The notes: generated by a model not told the origin, from the sequence alone. A DNA stretch of 64,000 nucleotides from Ascidia mentula (GCA_947561715.1 OX387198.1:18401891-18465890); one strand, 5' to 3'; positions 37,801-52,614 are shown, counted from the stretch's first letter. Program-made: numbers and translations.

Positions 37801-40800
37801 GCGACTGCCCTCTGTGGCAATAAATATAGTGATAAATTTAAAAAATAATGTCATTTCATTGGTTCTGAACATGCAAAATGTTAATTACAGTTAATTCAGG
37901 ACTTTGGCAAGCATGGATTACTGACAAAACATCGCGGTAGGTGAGAAAGCATATGTACACAATGCCTTGATGGAAGAGGTACATATCATACAAAGTATCA
38001 CACAAATTAAACTCGCAATGTGTTGCGGAATGGTAATGCAAGGAATACATGCCTGCCATGCAATTTTTTTCGCCTGTTAATAGTCTGCGCCCCAAGAATT
38101 GACTATAGGATTTATGTGCAAAAATCAGCAAAAAAATGGTTTTGTGCCCACTAGCTGGCAATGAGTGACTGGAGCAGCTTCCAAAGCAGTTTGTGTTCTT
38201 CAAAATACATAAGTCTACACACTTTAGGAAAAATCAGACCTATATTGTGCCATTTTAGAAATCTCATTTTTCTTTTAAGGCCGCATCTCACAATTAAATC
38301 CTAAAAATTGAGTTTTAGAAGTCATTTGTCATTGTGCACCTGGTTACAGTTTCTCTTGTTTGCCAAAAACAATTGCCGGGTCTGATGACTCATGAAGGGG
38401 GACTACTATTGCTGAACAGAAAAAAAATTGATTGCAGCTGCATTAAGACAGCACATTGGGGGCTTTTGCAAAGGCTAACTGCCAAATTGTCAGTCCCAGG
38501 GGGTGTACAAACAGCCCCGCTGGGGCCCCAAGACAGTTACAAGACATCTAATTCTTAATGAATTGTGTGGAGGAGGGTTGGTGGCTTCACTTAATCGCAA
38601 ATGGAGGGTACTTTCTGTGATTCATTTTTTCACAAAACAAACCTACACTTTTTACTGCTTTTCTTGGGGGCCAAAATAATGGCCAACAGAGGGTCAAAAT
38701 GCCTCCGGGGGAGCAGTTTAAGTAGTTATTTCGATTATAAATTTGGCCACAATTCCTTGCCTAGGGTCGGCACTAACAGAAAATCACAAATTGAACATAC
38801 TTTCTGTGATTCATTTCTTCACAAAATCAACCTCAATATTTGGGTAGTTTTTCAGCTACATGTACAACAGCACCCTCTACCAATTTACTGCCTGACTAAT
38901 AACCCTGAAAACCAAAGTAAAACTGCCCCAAACACGCTGAAAATCGCCCTGGCAACAGCCTGTTCATCTGCGCTCATTCAACCAAAACACTGGCGCCCAT
39001 GCATGACCCATTGCATTGTTACACATAATTTTACTCTGTTACGCAGGAGTTCGAGAAGGGCATTTCCCAACCGGGAAAGTCTTTTTCATAGAAATACAGA
39101 GATGCGGCCTTCGATATGGGGCAATTTCCCAGAATCTCAAATTCCCTATTAAATACAAAACACAGGACCTTCATTGGTTACCATGTGAAGTTTTATGCCT
39201 GGTTGACCAGCGGTCCCAGAGTTTCGGCTGTTTTTGTGACACCACCTAGAGTGCTGTATATGGCCCAGTCAACAGCCTTAAAGCAAGTGTGTGTTAGGGG
39301 TGGAAAAAAGTGCTTTCTAAACATAAAGTCATTCATATACGTGCACCACAATATCCTACAACTTGCATGGCACCACTCACATGCAGGTACTCATGCCTAA
39401 TTAAATGCATTAAATGGTAATTGGCCAAAATCCAAAGGCTAGTCAGGTACATGCATATGGTAAAAAATCATACGCGTCTCAAAAACATGAAAACAAGATG
39501 AAAGTGATGCCATTAAGTGGCCTGAAAGCACAAGCCAAGTATGTATTTAATAAAAGTTAACAGCATAGCAACACTAGACATTATTTACAGACAAACTAGT
39601 GTAAAACAGACCTACAATGTGTTGATGAATTGCATCAGTCCTGATGGTCCAAGTGTCTCAGTTTTTCAGCATGAAGCAACATTTGAATGGCAGCGACTGC
39701 CCTCTGTGGCAATAAATATAGTGATAAATTTAAAAAATAATGTCATTTCATTGGTTCTGAACATGCAAAATGTTAATTACAGTTAATTCAGGACTTTGGC
39801 AAGCATGGATTACTGACAAAACATCGCGGTAGGTGAGAAAGCATATGTACACAATGCCTTGATGGAAGAGGTACATATCATACAAAGTATCACACAAATT
39901 AAACTCGCAATGTGTTGCGGAATGGTAATGCAAGGAATACATGCCTGCCATGCAATTTTTTTCGCCTGTTAATAGTCTGCGCCCCAAGAATTGACTATAG
40001 GATTTATGTGCAAAAATCAGCAAAAAAATGGTTTTGTGCCCACTAGCTGGCAATGAGTGACTGGAGCAGCTTCCAAAGCAGTTTGTGTTCTTCAAAATAC
40101 ATAAGTCTACACACTTTAGGAAAAATCAGACCTATATTGTGCCATTTTAGAAATCTCATTTTTCTTTTAAGGCCGCATCTCACAATTAAATCCTAAAAAT
40201 TGAGTTTTAGAAGTCATTTGTCATTGTGCACCTGGTTACAGTTTCTCTTGTTTGCCAAAAACAATTGCCGGGTCTGATGACTCATGAAGGGGGACTACTA
40301 TTGCTGAACAGAAAAAAAATTGATTGCAGCTGCATTAAGACAGCACATTGGGGGCTTTTGCAAAGGCTAACTGCCAAATTGTCAGTCCCAGGGGGTGTAC
40401 AAACAGCCCCGCTGGGGCCCCAAGACAGTTACAAGACATCTAATTCTTAATGAATTGTGTGGAGGAGGGTTGGTGGCTTCACTTAATCGCAAATGGAGGG
40501 TACTTTCTGTGATTCATTTTTTCACAAAACAAACCTACACTTTTTACTGCTTTTCTTGGGGGCCAAAATAATGGCCAACAGAGGGTCAAAATGCCTCCGG
40601 GGGAGCAGTTTAAGTAGTTATTTCGATTATAAATTTGGCCACAATTCCTTGCCTAGGGTCGGCACTAACAGAAAATCACAAATTGAACATACTTTCTGTG
40701 ATTCATTTCTTCACAAAATCAACCTCAATATTTGGGTAGTTTTTCAGCTACATGTACAACAGCACCCTCTACCAATTTACTGCCTGACTAATAACCCTGA

Positions 40801-43800
40801 AAACCAAAGTAAAACTGCCCCAAACACGCTGAAAATCGCCCTGGCAACAGCCTGTTCATCTGCGCTCATTCAACCAAAACACTGGCGCCCATGCATGACC
40901 CATTGCATTGTTACACATAATTTTACTCTGTTACGCAGGAGTTCGAGAAGGGCATTTCCCAACCGGGAAAGTCTTTTTCATAGAAATACAGAGATGCGGC
41001 CTTCGATATGGGGCAATTTCCCAGAATCTCAAATTCCCTATTAAATACAAAACACAGGACCTTCATTGGTTACCATGTGAAGTTTTATGCCTGGTTGACC
41101 AGCGGTCCCAGAGTTTCGGCTGTTTTTGTGACACCACCTAGAGTGCTGTATATGGCCCAGTCAACAGCCTTAAAGCAAGTGTGTGTTAGGGGTGGAAAAA
41201 AGTGCTTTCTAAACATAAAGTCATTCATATACGTGCACCACAATATCCTACAACTTGCATGGCACCACTCACATGCAGGTACTCATGCCTAATTAAATGC
41301 ATTAAATGGTAATTGGCCAAAATCCAAAGGCTAGTCAGGTACATGCATATGGTAAAAAATCATACGCGTCTCAAAAACATGAAAACAAGATGAAAGTGAT
41401 GCCATTAAGTGGCCTGAAAGCACAAGCCAAGTATGTATTTAATAAAAGTTAACAGCATAGCAACACTAGACATTATTTACAGACAAACTAGTGTAAAACA
41501 GACCTACAATGTGTTGATGAATTGCATCAGTCCTGATGGTCCAAGTGTCTCAGTTTTTCAGCATGAAGCAACATTTGAATGGCAGCGACTGCCCTCTGTG
41601 GCAATAAATATAGTGATAAATTTAAAAAATAATGTCATTTCATTGGTTCTGAACATGCAAAATGTTAATTACAGTTAATTCAGGACTTTGGCAAGCATGG
41701 ATTACTGACAAAACATCGCGGTAGGTGAGAAAGCATATGTACACAATGCCTTGATGGAAGAGGTACATATCATACAAAGTATCACACAAATTAAACTCGC
41801 AATGTGTTGCGGAATGGTAATGCAAGGAATACATGCCTGCCATGCAATTTTTTTCGCCTGTTAATAGTCTGCGCCCCAAGAATTGACTATAGGATTTATG
41901 TGCAAAAATCAGCAAAAAAATGGTTTTGTGCCCACTAGCTGGCAATGAGTGACTGGAGCAGCTTCCAAAGCAGTTTGTGTTCTTCAAAATACATAAGTCT
42001 ACACACTTTAGGAAAAATCAGACCTATATTGTGCCATTTTAGAAATCTCATTTTTCTTTTAAGGCCGCATCTCACAATTAAATCCTAAAAATTGAGTTTT
42101 AGAAGTCATTTGTCATTGTGCACCTGGTTACAGTTTCTCTTGTTTGCCAAAAACAATTGCCGGGTCTGATGACTCATGAAGGGGGACTACTATTGCTGAA
42201 CAGAAAAAAAATTGATTGCAGCTGCATTAAGACAGCACATTGGGGGCTTTTGCAAAGGCTAACTGCCAAATTGTCAGTCCCAGGGGGTGTACAAACAGCC
42301 CCGCTGGGGCCCCAAGACAGTTACAAGACATCTAATTCTTAATGAATTGTGTGGAGGAGGGTTGGTGGCTTCACTTAATCGCAAATGGAGGGTACTTTCT
42401 GTGATTCATTTTTTCACAAAACAAACCTACACTTTTTACAGTTTAAGTAGTTATTTCGATTATAAATTTGGCCACAATTCCTTGCCTAGGGTCGGCACTA
42501 ACAGAAAATCACAAATTGAACATACTTTCTGTGATTCATTTCTTCACAAAATCAACCTCAATATTTGGGTAGTTTTTCAGCTACATGTACAACAGCACCC
42601 TCTACCAATTTACTGCCTGACTAATAACCCTGAAAACCAAAGTAAAACTGCCCCAAACACGCTGAAAATCGCCCTGGCAACAGCCTGTTCATCTGCGCTC
42701 ATTCAACCAAAACACTGGCGCCCATGCATGACCCATTGCATTGTTACACATAATTTTACTCTGTTACGCAGGAGTTCGAGAAGGGCATTTCCCAACCGGG
42801 AAAGTCTTTTTCATAGAAATACAGAGATGCGGCCTTCGATATGGGGCAATTTCCCAGAATCTCAAATTCCCTATTAAATACAAAACACAGGACCTTCATT
42901 GGTTACCATGTGAAGTTTTATGCCTGGTTGACCAGCGGTCCCAGAGTTTCGGCTGTTTTTGTGACACCACCTAGAGTGCTGTATATGGCCCAGTCAACAG
43001 CCTTAAAGCAAGTGTGTGTTAGGGGTGGAAAAAAGTGCTTTCTAAACATAAAGTCATTCATATACGTGCACCACAATATCCTACAACTTGCATGGCACCA
43101 CTCACATGCAGGTACTCATGCCTAATTAAATGCATTAAATGGTAATTGGCCAAAATCCAAAGGCTAGTCAGGTACATGCATATGGTAAAAAATCATACGC
43201 GTCTCAAAAACATGAAAACAAGATGAAAGTGATGCCATTAAGTGGCCTGAAAGCACAAGCCAAGTATGTATTTAATAAAAGTTAACAGCATAGCAACACT
43301 AGACATTATTTACAGACAAACTAGTGTAAAACAGACCTACAATGTGTTGATGAATTGCATCAGTCCTGATGGTCCAAGTGTCTCAGTTTTTCAGCATGAA
43401 GCAACATTTGAATGGCAGCGACTGCCCTCTGTGGCAATAAATATAGTGATAAATTTAAAAAATAATGTCATTTCATTGGTTCTGAACATGCAAAATGTTA
43501 ATTACAGTTAATTCAGGACTTTGGCAAGCATGGATTACTGACAAAACATCGCGGTAGGTGAGAAAGCATATGTACACAATGCCTTGATGGAAGAGGTACA
43601 TATCATACAAAGTATCACACAAATTAAACTCGCAATGTGTTGCGGAATGGTAATGCAAGGAATACATGCCTGCCATGCAATTTTTTTCGCCTGTTAATAG
43701 TCTGCGCCCCAAGAATTGACTATAGGATTTATGTGCAAAAATCAGCAAAAAAATGGTTTTGTGCCCACTAGCTGGCAATGAGTGACTGGAGCAGCTTCCA

Positions 43801-46800
43801 AAGCAGTTTGTGTTCTTCAAAATACATAAGTCTACACACTTTAGGAAAAATCAGACCTATATTGTGCCATTTTAGAAATCTCATTTTTCTTTTAAGGCCG
43901 CATCTCACAATTAAATCCTAAAAATTGAGTTTTAGAAGTCATTTGTCATTGTGCACCTGGTTACAGTTTCTCTTGTTTGCCAAAAACAATTGCCGGGTCT
44001 GATGACTCATGAAGGGGGACTACTATTGCTGAACAGAAAAAAAATTGATTGCAGCTGCATTAAGACAGCACATTGGGGGCTTTTGCAAAGGCTAACTGCC
44101 AAATTGTCAGTCCCAGGGGGTGTACAAACAGCCCCGCTGGGGCCCCAAGACAGTTACAAGACATCTAATTCTTAATGAATTGTGTGGAGGAGGGTTGGTG
44201 GCTTCACTTAATCGCAAATGGAGGGTACTTTCTGTGATTCATTTTTTCACAAAACAAACCTACACTTTTTACAGTTTAAGTAGTTATTTCGATTATAAAT
44301 TTGGCCACAATTCCTTGCCTAGGGTCGGCACTAACAGAAAATCACAAATTGAACATACTTTCTGTGATTCATTTCTTCACAAAATCAACCTCAATATTTG
44401 GGTAGTTTTTCAGCTACATGTACAACAGCACCCTCTACCAATTTACTGCCTGACTAATAACCCTGAAAACCAAAGTAAAACTGCCCCAAACACGCTGAAA
44501 ATCGCCCTGGCAACAGCCTGTTCATCTGCGCTCATTCAACCAAAACACTGGCGCCCATGCATGACCCATTGCATTGTTACACATAATTTTACTCTGTTAC
44601 GCAGGAGTTCGAGAAGGGCATTTCCCAACCGGGAAAGTCTTTTTCATAGAAATACAGAGATGCGGCCTTCGATATGGGGCAATTTCCCAGAATCTCAAAT
44701 TCCCTATTAAATACAAAACACAGGACCTTCATTGGTTACCATGTGAAGTTTTATGCCTGGTTGACCAGCGGTCCCAGAGTTTCGGCTGTTTTTGTGACAC
44801 CACCTAGAGTGCTGTATATGGCCCAGTCAACAGCCTTAAAGCAAGTGTGTGTTAGGGGTGGAAAAAAGTGCTTTCTAAACATAAAGTCATTCATATACGT
44901 GCACCACAATATCCTACAACTTGCATGGCACCACTCACATGCAGGTACTCATGCCTAATTAAATGCATTAAATGGTAATTGGCCAAAATCCAAAGGCTAG
45001 TCAGGTACATGCATATGGTAAAAAATCATACGCGTCTCAAAAACATGAAAACAAGATGAAAGTGATGCCATTAAGTGGCCTGAAAGCACAAGCCAAGTAT
45101 GTATTTAATAAAAGTTAACAGCATAGCAACACTAGACATTATTTACAGACAAACTAGTGTAAAACAGACCTACAATGTGTTGATGAATTGCATCAGTCCT
45201 GATGGTCCAAGTGTCTCAGTTTTTCAGCATGAAGCAACATTTGAATGGCAGCGACTGCCCTCTGTGGCAATAAATATAGTGATAAATTTAAAAAATAATG
45301 TCATTTCATTGGTTCTGAACATGCAAAATGTTAATTACAGTTAATTCAGGACTTTGGCAAGCATGGATTACTGACAAAACATCGCGGTAGGTGAGAAAGC
45401 ATATGTACACAATGCCTTGATGGAAGAGGTACATATCATACAAAGTATCACACAAATTAAACTCGCAATGTGTTGCGGAATGGTAATGCAAGGAATACAT
45501 GCCTGCCATGCAATTTTTTTCGCCTGTTAATAGTCTGCGCCCCAAGAATTGACTATAGGATTTATGTGCAAAAATCAGCAAAAAAATGGTTTTGTGCCCA
45601 CTAGCTGGCAATGAGTGACTGGAGCAGCTTCCAAAGCAGTTTGTGTTCTTCAAAATACATAAGTCTACACACTTTAGGAAAAATCAGACCTATATTGTGC
45701 CATTTTAGAAATCTCATTTTTCTTTTAAGGCCGCATCTCACAATTAAATCCTAAAAATTGAGTTTTAGAAGTCATTTGTCATTGTGCACCTGGTTACAGT
45801 TTCTCTTGTTTGCCAAAAACAATTGCCGGGTCTGATGACTCATGAAGGGGGACTACTATTGCTGAACAGAAAAAAAATTGATTGCAGCTGCATTAAGACA
45901 GCACATTGGGGGCTTTTGCAAAGGCTAACTGCCAAATTGTCAGTCCCAGGGGGTGTACAAACAGCCCCGCTGGGGCCCCAAGACAGTTACAAGACATCTA
46001 ATTCTTAATGAATTGTGTGGAGGAGGGTTGGTGGCTTCACTTAATCGCAAATGGAGGGTACTTTCTGTGATTCATTTTTTCACAAAACAAACCTACACTT
46101 TTTACAGTTTAAGTAGTTATTTCGATTATAAATTTGGCCACAATTCCTTGCCTAGGGTCGGCACTAACAGAAAATCACAAATTGAACATACTTTCTGTGA
46201 TTCATTTCTTCACAAAATCAACCTCAATATTTGGGTAGTTTTTCAGCTACATGTACAACAGCACCCTCTACCAATTTACTGCCTGACTAATAACCCTGAA
46301 AACCAAAGTAAAACTGCCCCAAACACGCTGAAAATCGCCCTGGCAACAGCCTGTTCATCTGCGCTCATTCAACCAAAACACTGGCGCCCATGCATGACCC
46401 ATTGCATTGTTACACATAATTTTACTCTGTTACGCAGGAGTTCGAGAAGGGCATTTCCCAACCGGGAAAGTCTTTTTCATAGAAATACAGAGATGCGGCC
46501 TTCGATATGGGGCAATTTCCCAGAATCTCAAATTCCCTATTAAATACAAAACACAGGACCTTCATTGGTTACCATGTGAAGTTTTATGCCTGGTTGACCA
46601 GCGGTCCCAGAGTTTCGGCTGTTTTTGTGACACCACCTAGAGTGCTGTATATGGCCCAGTCAACAGCCTTAAAGCAAGTGTGTGTTAGGGGTGGAAAAAA
46701 GTGCTTTCTAAACATAAAGTCATTCATATACGTGCACCACAATATCCTACAACTTGCATGGCACCACTCACATGCAGGTACTCATGCCTAATTAAATGCA

Positions 46801-49800
46801 TTAAATGGTAATTGGCCAAAATCCAAAGGCTAGTCAGGTACATGCATATGGTAAAAAATCATACGCGTCTCAAAAACATGAAAACAAGATGAAAGTGATG
46901 CCATTAAGTGGCCTGAAAGCACAAGCCAAGTATGTATTTAATAAAAGTTAACAGCATAGCAACACTAGACATTATTTACAGACAAACTAGTGTAAAACAG
47001 ACCTACAATGTGTTGATGAATTGCATCAGTCCTGATGGTCCAAGTGTCTCAGTTTTTCAGCATGAAGCAACATTTGAATGGCAGCGACTGCCCTCTGTGG
47101 CAATAAATATAGTGATAAATTTAAAAAATAATGTCATTTCATTGGTTCTGAACATGCAAAATGTTAATTACAGTTAATTCAGGACTTTGGCAAGCATGGA
47201 TTACTGACAAAACATCGCGGTAGGTGAGAAAGCATATGTACACAATGCCTTGATGGAAGAGGTACATATCATACAAAGTATCACACAAATTAAACTCGCA
47301 ATGTGTTGCGGAATGGTAATGCAAGGAATACATGCCTGCCATGCAATTTTTTTCGCCTGTTAATAGTCTGCGCCCCAAGAATTGACTATAGGATTTATGT
47401 GCAAAAATCAGCAAAAAAATGGTTTTGTGCCCACTAGCTGGCAATGAGTGACTGGAGCAGCTTCCAAAGCAGTTTGTGTTCTTCAAAATACATAAGTCTA
47501 CACACTTTAGGAAAAATCAGACCTATATTGTGCCATTTTAGAAATCTCATTTTTCTTTTAAGGCCGCATCTCACAATTAAATCCTAAAAATTGAGTTTTA
47601 GAAGTCATTTGTCATTGTGCACCTGGTTACAGTTTCTCTTGTTTGCCAAAAACAATTGCCGGGTCTGATGACTCATGAAGGGGGACTACTATTGCTGAAC
47701 AGAAAAAAAATTGATTGCAGCTGCATTAAGACAGCACATTGGGGGCTTTTGCAAAGGCTAACTGCCAAATTGTCAGTCCCAGGGGGTGTACAAACAGCCC
47801 CGCTGGGGCCCCAAGACAGTTACAAGACATCTAATTCTTAATGAATTGTGTGGAGGAGGGTTGGTGGCTTCACTTAATCGCAAATGGAGGGTACTTTCTG
47901 TGATTCATTTTTTCACAAAACAAACCTACACTTTTTACAGTTTAAGTAGTTATTTCGATTATAAATTTGGCCACAATTCCTTGCCTAGGGTCGGCACTAA
48001 CAGAAAATCACAAATTGAACATACTTTCTGTGATTCATTTCTTCACAAAATCAACCTCAATATTTGGGTAGTTTTTCAGCTACATGTACAACAGCACCCT
48101 CTACCAATTTACTGCCTGACTAATAACCCTGAAAACCAAAGTAAAACTGCCCCAAACACGCTGAAAATCGCCCTGGCAACAGCCTGTTCATCTGCGCTCA
48201 TTCAACCAAAACACTGGCGCCCATGCATGACCCATTGCATTGTTACACATAATTTTACTCTGTTACGCAGGAGTTCGAGAAGGGCATTTCCCAACCGGGA
48301 AAGTCTTTTTCATAGAAATACAGAGATGCGGCCTTCGATATGGGGCAATTTCCCAGAATCTCAAATTCCCTATTAAATACAAAACACAGGACCTTCATTG
48401 GTTACCATGTGAAGTTTTATGCCTGGTTGACCAGCGGTCCCAGAGTTTCGGCTGTTTTTGTGACACCACCTAGAGTGCTGTATATGGCCCAGTCAACAGC
48501 CTTAAAGCAAGTGTGTGTTAGGGGTGGAAAAAAGTGCTTTCTAAACATAAAGTCATTCATATACGTGCACCACAATATCCTACAACTTGCATGGCACCAC
48601 TCACATGCAGGTACTCATGCCTAATTAAATGCATTAAATGGTAATTGGCCAAAATCCAAAGGCTAGTCAGGTACATGCATATGGTAAAAAATCATACGCG
48701 TCTCAAAAACATGAAAACAAGATGAAAGTGATGCCATTAAGTGGCCTGAAAGCACAAGCCAAGTATGTATTTAATAAAAGTTAACAGCATAGCAACACTA
48801 GACATTATTTACAGACAAACTAGTGTAAAACAGACCTACAATGTGTTGATGAATTGCATCAGTCCTGATGGTCCAAGTGTCTCAGTTTTTCAGCATGAAG
48901 CAACATTTGAATGGCAGCGACTGCCCTCTGTGGCAATAAATATAGTGATAAATTTAAAAAATAATGTCATTTCATTGGTTCTGAACATGCAAAATGTTAA
49001 TTACAGTTAATTCAGGACTTTGGCAAGCATGGATTACTGACAAAACATCGCGGTAGGTGAGAAAGCATATGTACACAATGCCTTGATGGAAGAGGTACAT
49101 ATCATACAAAGTATCACACAAATTAAACTCGCAATGTGTTGCGGAATGGTAATGCAAGGAATACATGCCTGCCATGCAATTTTTTTCGCCTGTTAATAGT
49201 CTGCGCCCCAAGAATTGACTATAGGATTTATGTGCAAAAATCAGCAAAAAAATGGTTTTGTGCCCACTAGCTGGCAATGAGTGACTGGAGCAGCTTCCAA
49301 AGCAGTTTGTGTTCTTCAAAATACATAAGTCTACACACTTTAGGAAAAATCAGACCTATATTGTGCCATTTTAGAAATCTCATTTTTCTTTTAAGGCCGC
49401 ATCTCACAATTAAATCCTAAAAATTGAGTTTTAGAAGTCATTTGTCATTGTGCACCTGGTTACAGTTTCTCTTGTTTGCCAAAAACAATTGCCGGGTCTG
49501 ATGACTCATGAAGGGGGACTACTATTGCTGAACAGAAAAAAAATTGATTGCAGCTGCATTAAGACAGCACATTGGGGGCTTTTGCAAAGGCTAACTGCCA
49601 AATTGTCAGTCCCAGGGGGTGTACAAACAGCCCCGCTGGGGCCCCAAGACAGTTACAAGACATCTAATTCTTAATGAATTGTGTGGAGGAGGGTTGGTGG
49701 CTTCACTTAATCGCAAATGGAGGGTACTTTCTGTGATTCATTTTTTCACAAAACAAACCTACACTTTTTACAGTTTAAGTAGTTATTTCGATTATAAATT

Positions 49801-51996
49801 TGGCCACAATTCCTTGCCTAGGGTCGGCACTAACAGAAAATCACAAATTGAACATACTTTCTGTGATTCATTTCTTCACAAAATCAACCTCAATATTTGG
49901 GTAGTTTTTCAGCTACATGTACAACAGCACCCTCTACCAATTTACTGCCTGACTAATAACCCTGAAAACCAAAGTAAAACTGCCCCAAACACGCTGAAAA
50001 TCGCCCTGGCAACAGCCTGTTCATCTGCGCTCATTCAACCAAAACACTGGCGCCCATGCATGACCCATTGCATTGTTACACATAATTTTACTCTGTTACG
50101 CAGGAGTTCGAGAAGGGCATTTCCCAACCGGGAAAGTCTTTTTCATAGAAATACAGAGATGCGGCCTTCGATATGGGGCAATTTCCCAGAATCTCAAATT
50201 CCCTATTAAATACAAAACACAGGACCTTCATTGGTTACCATGTGAAGTTTTATGCCTGGTTGACCAGCGGTCCCAGAGTTTCGGCTGTTTTTGTGACACC
50301 ACCTAGAGTGCTGTATATGGCCCAGTCAACAGCCTTAAAGCAAGTGTGTGTTAGGGGTGGAAAAAAGTGCTTTCTAAACATAAAGTCATTCATATACGTG
50401 CACCACAATATCCTACAACTTGCATGGCACCACTCACATGCAGGTACTCATGCCTAATTAAATGCATTAAATGGTAATTGGCCAAAATCCAAAGGCTAGT
50501 CAGGTACATGCATATGGTAAAAAATCATACGCGTCTCAAAAACATGAAAACAAGATGAAAGTGATGCCATTAAGTGGCCTGAAAGCACAAGCCAAGTATG
50601 TATTTAATAAAAGTTAACAGCATAGCAACACTAGACATTATTTACAGACAAACTAGTGTAAAACAGACCTACAATGTGTTGATGAATTGCATCAGTCCTG
50701 ATGGTCCAAGTGTCTCAGTTTTTCAGCATGAAGCAACATTTGAATGGCAGCGACTGCCCTCTGTGGCAATAAATATAGTGATAAATTTAAAAAATAATGT
50801 CATTTCATTGGTTCTGAACATGCAAAATGTTAATTACAGTTAATTCAGGACTTTGGCAAGCATGGATTACTGACAAAACATCGCGGTAGGTGAGAAAGCA
50901 TATGTACACAATGCCTTGATGGAAGAGGTACATATCATACAAAGTATCACACAAATTAAACTCGCAATGTGTTGCGGAATGGTAATGCAAGGAATACATG
51001 CCTGCCATGCAATTTTTTTCGCCTGTTAATAGTCTGCGCCCCAAGAATTGACTATAGGATTTATGTGCAAAAATCAGCAAAAAAATGGTTTTGTGCCCAC
51101 TAGCTGGCAATGAGTGACTGGAGCAGCTTCCAAAGCAGTTTGTGTTCTTCAAAATACATAAGTCTACACACTTTAGGAAAAATCAGACCTATATTGTGCC
51201 ATTTTAGAAATCTCATTTTTCTTTTAAGGCCGCATCTCACAATTAAATCCTAAAAATTGAGTTTTAGAAGTCATTTGTCATTGTGCACCTGGTTACAGTT
51301 TCTCTTGTTTGCCAAAAACAATTGCCGGGTCTGATGACTCATGAAGGGGGACTACTATTGCTGAACAGAAAAAAAATTGATTGCAGCTGCATTAAGACAG
51401 CACATTGGGGGCTTTTGCAAAGGCTAACTGCCAAATTGTCAGTCCCAGGGGGTGTACAAACAGCCCCGCTGGGGCCCCAAGACAGTTACAAGACATCTAA
51501 TTCTTAATGAATTGTGTGGAGGAGGGTTGGTGGCTTCACTTAATCGCAAATGGAGGGTACTTTCTGTGATTCATTTTTTCACAAAACAAACCTACACTTT
51601 TTACAGTTTAAGTAGTTATTTCGATTATAAATTTGGCCACAATTCCTTGCCTAGGGTCGGCACTAACAGAAAATCACAAATTGAACATACTTTCTGTGAT
51701 TCATTTCTTCACAAAATCAACCTCAATATTTGGGTAGTTTTTCAGCTACATGTACAACAGCACCCTCTACCAATTTACTGCCTGACTAATAACCCTGAAA
51801 ACCAAAGTAAAACTGCCCCAAACACGCTGAAAATCGCCCTGGCAACAGCCTGTTCATCTGCGCTCATTCAACCAAAACACTGGCGCCCATGCATGACCCA
51901 TTGCATTGTTACACATAATTTTACTCTGTTACGCAGGAGTTCGAGAAGGGCATTTCCCAACCGGGAAAGTCTTTTTCATAGAAATACAGAAATACG
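28864..51996 (+). repeat. Tandem array 2: thirteen nearly identical units of 1,892 or 1,833 bp
   Basis: Anchored on CCCACTAG, units start at 28864, 30756, 32648, 34481, 36314, 38147, 40039, 41931, 43764, 45597, 47430, 49263 and 51096. The last is truncated after about 900 bases. Long units (L, first, second, sixth, seventh) carry 59 bases, such as 29362-29420, absent from short units (S). The order is LLSSSLLSSSSSS. Internal units look identical over most of their length. I noticed only isolated differences near the left edge, for example TACTGTTGC at 29121-29129 against TACTATTGC in later units. Recurrent frames of 183-199, 115 and 94 residues are carried along by the repetition and show no recognisable domain. 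Confidence 0.96.
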
Positions 51997-52167
51997 GTCT
52001 GTAGATCTCTTTGAATATTTAATTAGCACACATGGATTTAAATGCAAGTAAGCACAAAATGAAGAAAACACCCAAAGAGCCAATCTCAAACCCTGACACT
52101 AAGAGCAAGCTATTTGATTGCAACACAACAAATAAAGACCCTGGTCAGCACTTCCACAAAACAAAAG
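51997..52167. other. Right flank of array 2
   Basis: Sequence leaves the repeat after GAAATACAGA. Short A-rich sequence follows with no supported feature before the MITE. Confidence 0.5.
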
Positions 52168-52282
52168 ATACTTTTACACCGGGTCAAAAAGATTTTTCCC
52201 AACTTGATCCACATATAAGCCTGCTATGTAACATAGAAATGATCAAGTTTGGGAAAAAGTTTGTTACCCGGTGTAAAAGTAT
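52168..52282. mobile_element. Short MITE, 115 bp, same family as 2882-3129
   Basis: Left end ATACTTTTACACCGGGTCA and right end ACCCGGTGTAAAAGTAT form a nearly full-length palindrome, with AACTTGATC/GATCAAGTT and GGGAAAAA/TTTTTCCC inside. It shares both ends and the internal ATGTAACATAGAAAT with the longer copy at 2.9 kb. Confidence 0.85.
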
Positions 52283-52614
52283 GTTCCCCACAAAACAGGT
52301 TAAGATCTCTATTTAAATAACTAATTTGGACAAATAAATTTCAAACACATTTTTCACAAAATGATCATTGCCTGAAAGTGAAAATTAGCGAAACAAAAGA
52401 CTTGTAGCGGAACCACTTCATGGAAGAATATGCTGGTTTTAGAATACCTCCATGAAATCCCCTCAGATTAAGTCAGGTCCACTCTTACATCATTAAAGAA
52501 AAAAAAAAATTGAGGATGGATTTTTTGCAACGAGATGGACTTCATCCTACTCAACCTACAGTGACAAGGCTCGTGCACGCAGGTTCAGCAATTATGCAGA
52601 ATGTTCACTGGAAA

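Noticed and set aside
29051..51996. Recurrent open frames of 74-199 residues in every unit of array 2, and 65-115-residue frames in array 1
   Set aside because: They repeat because the DNA repeats. Different frames and strands are open in the same bases, there is no recognisable domain, and the two subfamilies do not preserve the same protein.
17995..52000. CRISPR-like or rDNA-like tandem array
   Set aside because: Units are 1.5-2.1 kb without spacer/repeat alternation, and no rRNA sequence is recognisable.
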